A stretch of DNA of 8,403 nt from an uncultured Bacilli bacterium (GTDB taxonomy: Bacteria; Bacillota_I; Bacilli_A; RF39; UBA660), in the NCBI GenBank assembly GCA_947632355.1, contig CANROY010000046.1:1-8403 (forward strand), written 5' to 3'. Below the pieces are notes generated by a model, which saw only the letters and a program-made list of their open reading frames with translations, had not been told where the DNA came from and did not search any database. This document shows, one piece after another, positions 5,545 to 8,403 of the stretch; the first letter of the stretch is position 1, and the number at the start of each line of letters is the position of its first letter. The position numbers and the translations under genes were made by a program.

Positions 5545-6727
5545 ATTCATCAATATGTTTGTCATACTCTATATCTGCTATTTCATAATGTCTATTTTTA
5601 GAAATGTAAGTTAACAATTTTGTTGATCCCCAACCAAGAATAGCAAGAATAAAGAAATAAACAAGTCCAAAAATAGTGAAATCTGGTTCTGATTTTGTAA
5701 TTAGTCCAATAATGGATGCACCAGCACTCATACTAGTAACAATCGTCAAACTATTAATAGATTTACTTGTAACATCGCTTTTTAAGCTAGAAAATAATTT
5801 TTGAGCAGATGACACATATGTTTGCGTCATATCCCACAAATATTTAATATAATCTAAAGTATCACGTAAGGTTTCGAAACGATACCCAGAAATGGCTAAG
5901 AATTCTGTCAATTCTTTATCACTCTTGGCAATCTTTTCACGAGTAGAAATATAAGTACCCATTTGATTAATTCTTCCATCAATTAAGTTAATGGTTTTAG
6001 CATAACCTTCTAATGTACTATTAAACTTAACAATATCTGCACCCTTAACATGAGCATTTTCTTTAACTTTATCAATTTTCTCCCATATAATACGATGTAA
6101 ATTTAAATAACGATGCATTTGACCTTTAAATTCACGTATAAAGATTTGTTCTTCAATATATTTTTCTATTTTATCTAAAGAAGATTTTTTATTGTTAATA
6201 AAATAATATTTATCTCCTCTTACAACATCATAGCGATCATTATTAAATTCAAAATATTTTTGTTTCTCCGTTCGAGCAAGTAAATCCGCAATATTGGCTT
6301 TTGTTGCTTTATCAATCACAATAAAATACGGATAGACGGTTTCAATATGAGCAAGTTCTTTGGGAACAGGGGCTCCTAAACTAAACAGATAATTAAAAGC
6401 CGGAGATAGTTTATTTTCATAATAATCTGTTACTTTTTCTAAATCAGCAAATAATGTATCTTCACTAACATTATGATTATTTAGACAAATTAAACCATCT
6501 TCGTAAATTTTAACGGATATATCATAAGCAGTCGTAAATTCAATGTATTCTTCTCCATCTACTCCATAATCAATTTTACCAATCGCTAATTCTTTACGAA
6601 AACTTAATAATTTTCCCGGATCCAAATCTAATTTTGTTTTGGCTTCTCTTAAAAAATCATAGATTTCTGTTAATTGTAACATGGTTCTTTGGAACCAACC
6701 ACCTATATAAACATTTGATATTTTCAT
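5543..6727 (-). CDS. Membrane protein with CorA-like topology, no GMN motif
   Basis: 394 residues from ATG 6727, with AAGGAG (6742-6737) 9 nt upstream. I do not recognise the family with confidence. The N-terminal 190 residues look like a soluble alpha/beta domain. Residues of about 195-320 are a long, charged, helical stretch, probably coiled coil (IEKYIEEQIFIREFKGQMHRYL through SAQKLFSSLKSDV). Two transmembrane helices close the protein, about 327-343 (LTIVTSMSAGASIIGLI) and 350-366 (FTIFGLVYFFILAILGW), joined by a short acidic loop, with a polar C-terminal tail. That order matches CorA-type metal channels, but their GMN signature after TM1 is absent (the sequence is GLITKSEPDF). It may be a divergent CorA-fold protein with another role. 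It is translated 17 bp after a GNAT gene and is probably co-transcribed with it. Confidence 0.75.
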   Translation of the reverse strand: MKISNVYIGGWFQRTMLQLTEIYDFLREAKTKLDLDPGKLLSFRKELAIGKIDYGVDGEEYIEFTTAYDISVKIYEDGLICLNNHNVSEDTLFADLEKVTDYYENKLSPAFNYLFSLGAPVPKELAHIETVYPYFIVIDKATKANIADLLARTEKQKYFEFNNDRYDVVRGDKYYFINNKKSSLDKIEKYIEEQIFIREFKGQMHRYLNLHRIIWEKIDKVKENAHVKGADIVKFNSTLEGYAKTINLIDGRINQMGTYISTREKIAKSDKELTEFLAISGYRFETLRDTLDYIKYLWDMTQTYVSSAQKLFSSLKSDVTSKSINSLTIVTSMSAGASIIGLITKSEPDFTIFGLVYFFILAILGWGSTKLLTYISKNRHYEIADIEYDKHIDE

Positions 6728-6744
6728 ACGACTAAACTCCTTTT

Positions 6745-7179
6745 TTAAATTTCTATACTAAAGAATGTAGAATCATCAGGAATAAATCCAAATTTTTTAT
6801 AACACGTATGAGCAGGAATACGAAAATTTCTACTCCATAACTTCATAGCTGTACAATTATGATTCTTACACACACTTTGAACTACTTCTAACATTTTCGT
6901 AGCAATATGATGCTTACGATATTCAGGTTTTACACAAACGTGGTTTAATATGGCAAAAGTATTCATATCTTTAAAGATGGTTGGTACTACAGCGATTCTT
7001 GTATGAGCAATAATTTTACCATCTAATTCTCCTACTACATAAATTTGATTACGATCACTATATTCTTGAAAAAGTTCTATAGCTTCTTCATACTTTGTGT
7101 CCTCTTCAAAGCATTCGTTGCATAAATCGACAATTCCTCGAACATCCGAAACCGTAGCAATTTTAAAATTTACATTCAT
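6745..7179 (-). CDS. GNAT-family N-acetyltransferase
   Basis: 144 residues, the usual size of a single GNAT domain, from ATG 7179 with AGAGGTG (7195-7189) as SD. Order of elements: FKIATVSDVRGIVDLCNECF (beta1-alpha1), IYVVGELDGKIIAHTRI (beta2-beta3), LNHVCVKPEYRKHHIATKML (79-96, beta4 and acetyl-CoA pyrophosphate loop), and a C-terminal FRIPAHTCYKKFGF (119-132) with Tyr127 at the usual general-acid position. The acetyl-CoA loop is R-K-H-H-I-A instead of the usual R-x-x-G-x-G/A, with His where Gly is expected. The substrate cannot be predicted. It is the first gene of a probable operon with the CorA-like membrane protein; its stop lies 3 nt from that gene's SD, suggesting translational coupling. 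Confidence 0.88.
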   Translation of the reverse strand: MNVNFKIATVSDVRGIVDLCNECFEEDTKYEEAIELFQEYSDRNQIYVVGELDGKIIAHTRIAVVPTIFKDMNTFAILNHVCVKPEYRKHHIATKMLEVVQSVCKNHNCTAMKLWSRNFRIPAHTCYKKFGFIPDDSTFFSIEI

Positions 7180-7204
7180 TTCGTATCACACCTCTACTAT
7201 CTCA

Positions 7205-7234
7205 AGTTTAATATTTTAATGTTAAAAGTGTCAA
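7205..7234 (-). promoter_or_regulatory. Candidate promoter of the GNAT/membrane-protein operon
   Basis: On the minus strand a perfect TTGACA (7234-7229), followed at 18 nt by TAAACT (7210-7205), or at 17 nt by TTAAAC. The -10 is weak. It lies between the upstream terminator (7266-7295) and the SD at 7195-7189, where a promoter is needed. Confidence 0.5.
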
Positions 7235-7265
7235 TTAAAGATAAACTTTTTTTGTAAAATAATGT

Positions 7266-7295
7266 AAAAAAGAATAATCATTTTTTGATTACTCT
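7266..7295 (-). terminator. Intrinsic terminator of the TPR-like repeat gene
   Basis: On the minus strand AGAGTAATCA (7295-7286), loop AAAAA, TGATTATTCT (7280-7271), then TTTTT (7270-7266). The 10-bp stem has one G-U pair. It is built from the last codons of the gene, and the TGA stop (7280-7278) is the top of the 3' arm. Confidence 0.78.
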
Positions 7296-8403
7296 TTCTC
7301 TTACAAGTTCTTTGCTTTTTATAAGGTTATTTTTCTTAAAAACTTCTATAATATATAAAAGATGTTCATAAGCTTTGGAATCACTCGCTTTTTTATAAAT
7401 TAAATTTTCAAAGTTATCCCATGCTTTAATTGCTCTCATTTGTTTTTCAACATTATTCATTTCTAAATAAAGATATTTTTGTATTTCTTCTATTTCTTGA
7501 ACAAATACATCTTTTAAAAGTATTTCTTGTTCTGCATATTTTACTGTTTTATTTATAACAATAGCATGATTATCATAACGACTAATTCTTTTTCCTTCTT
7601 GAACAAGCATTTTTATAGGTTGTTTTTGTAGTTTCTTTTCTTTTTTTACTTGCGATTGTACAATTTTTTTCTGTAAAATGATTTCTGAATTTTCTTCTTT
7701 TTTGATTGTTGGAATGTAAGAAAAATCTATGCTTCCGTTTAAAATTTGGCAATAAATTGTAATATCAAATATTGTTTTTCCTATTAATTTTTCATACAAT
7801 TTATTCACTATTTTTAATTCTTCTTTTGATAGAATATTATTTCTTTTTAATGTTTTAAAATATTGAATTCCTACTACTTTATTGTACTTATTGTAAAAAG
7901 CTATCTTTAAAATCATTTTTTCAAAAGCACTTATATTAGCTTCTTCGATTTCTTCCATAGTTATATTATCAAAATACAATTTTGTTAAATAGATATTTTG
8001 ATTATTCGATGTAGCTATAAAACAAGTTTCTATCTCTTTTTTATCAAGTTTTGCTAGTGCTTTTCTTTGAGATTGAATGATTAAATTGTTTTGGCAAAAA
8101 TCTTTATTACATTCTTCTAAAGCTTCTGGATATTTTTCAAGTTCCAACAATATAGTTATCTTTTGAGACTGAATATTTAAATTGCTTTGACAATACTCAT
8201 TTTTACATTCTTCCAATGCTTTTTCGTATTCTCCTAATTTCATCAATATAGTTATTTTTTGAGATTGAATACTTAAATTCTTTTCGCAATATTCTTTTTT
8301 ACATTCTTCTAATGCTTTTGGATATTTTCCTAATTTCATTAATATAGTTATTTTTTGAGATTGAATATTTAAATTTTTTTGGCAATATTCTTCTTTACAT
8401 TCT
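7278..8403 (-). CDS. TPR-like repeat protein with Cys-containing 32-residue repeats (5' end outside window)
   Basis: 374 codons are visible, and the frame stays open to the right edge, so the true start is outside. The in-frame ATG at 8339 is inside a repeat and is not a start. The first 115 or so residues are tandem 32-residue units of the form IQSQKITILMKLGKYPKALE followed by ECKKEYCEKNLS; three complete ones plus partial units at both ends. The helix-turn-helix pattern with G-K/E-Y-P/E-K/E-A-L resembles tetratricopeptide repeats, which are normally 34 residues. Each unit has two cysteines (C-x4-C). The remaining 250 or so residues are mostly helical and charged, with a Lys/Gln-rich linker (QVKKEKKLQKQPIK), no membrane segment and no domain that I recognise. 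A protein-interaction role is the general expectation for such repeats; nothing points to a partner. Confidence 0.75.
   Translation of the reverse strand, partial: ECKEEYCQKNLNIQSQKITILMKLGKYPKALEECKKEYCEKNLSIQSQKITILMKLGEYEKALEECKNEYCQSNLNIQSQKITILLELEKYPEALEECNKDFCQNNLIIQSQRKALAKLDKKEIETCFIATSNNQNIYLTKLYFDNITMEEIEEANISAFEKMILKIAFYNKYNKVVGIQYFKTLKRNNILSKEELKIVNKLYEKLIGKTIFDITIYCQILNGSIDFSYIPTIKKEENSEIILQKKIVQSQVKKEKKLQKQPIKMLVQEGKRISRYDNHAIVINKTVKYAEQEILLKDVFVQEIEEIQKYLYLEMNNVEKQMRAIKAWDNFENLIYKKASDSKAYEHLLYIIEVFKKNNLIKSKELVRERVIKK
8053..8403 (-). repeat. 96-bp tandem repeats within the TPR-like gene
   Basis: Units begin with AATATAGTTA (plus strand) at 8149, 8245 and 8341, exactly 96 bp apart, with a more divergent unit at 8053-8148. 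The last one is cut by the window edge. DNA similarity between adjacent units is high, including silent positions, which suggests recent duplication or gene conversion and makes repeat-number change possible. The period is a multiple of three, so such change would keep the frame. Confidence 0.88.

Noticed and set aside
4093..5614. Several plus-strand open frames opposite the U32 gene
   Set aside because: They lie antisense to a well-supported conserved gene and have no SD or recognisable protein features.

Overview
The window is about 8.4 kb of very AT-rich, gene-dense bacterial DNA. Shine-Dalgarno sites are strong (AGGAGG or AAGGAG), promoters look like sigma-A sites, and intergenic gaps are short. 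The standard code is used: TGA stops the gene ending at 7278 and the Trp codons I checked are TGG, so this is not a Mycoplasma-type code. Protein style and composition suggest an uncultured gut-type low-GC Firmicute (class Bacilli, RF39/Erysipelotrichia-like). That placement is an inference from style, not from a marker gene.

Left part (1-2400) is an accessory surface-protein locus. Three paralogous single-pass membrane proteins lie in tandem on the minus strand: one starting at 81 and leaving the left edge, one at 221-1022, and one at 1268-1978. The first two share an almost identical 5' leader of about 90 bp with a strong SD, an ATG, an inverted repeat, and a run of 11 or 10 consecutive G (minus strand) inside the coding sequence. 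Both tract lengths put the ATG out of frame with the body; 9 or 12 G would restore each gene. This is the signature of phase-variable contingency genes, and both copies are OFF as read. The third paralog lacks the G tract. It is driven by a TTGACT-N17-TATAAT promoter whose spacer is filled by a TAGGTA-N5-TACCTA palindrome, facing a divergent small XRE-type regulator (2099-2368). The locus therefore seems to combine stochastic control (G tracts) of two members with repressor-type control of the third.

Middle (2397-5492) is housekeeping on the minus strand: a DeoD-type purine-nucleoside phosphorylase, and a long U32 'peptidase' family protein of the RlhA/TrhP RNA-hydroxylation group. A bidirectional terminator separates the regulator from deoD.

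Right part (5543-8403): a two-gene operon of a GNAT acetyltransferase followed 17 bp later by a membrane protein with CorA-like topology but no GMN motif. Upstream of it is the 3' part of a gene for a protein with 32-residue TPR-like, cysteine-containing repeats (96-bp DNA repeats) that continues past the right edge and ends in a clear terminator.

Most interesting: paired poly-G phase-variable leaders in an AT-rich Firmicute, in which the G run is also the 3' arm of a predicted mRNA hairpin whose 5' arm (CCTCCC) could alternatively mask the SD.
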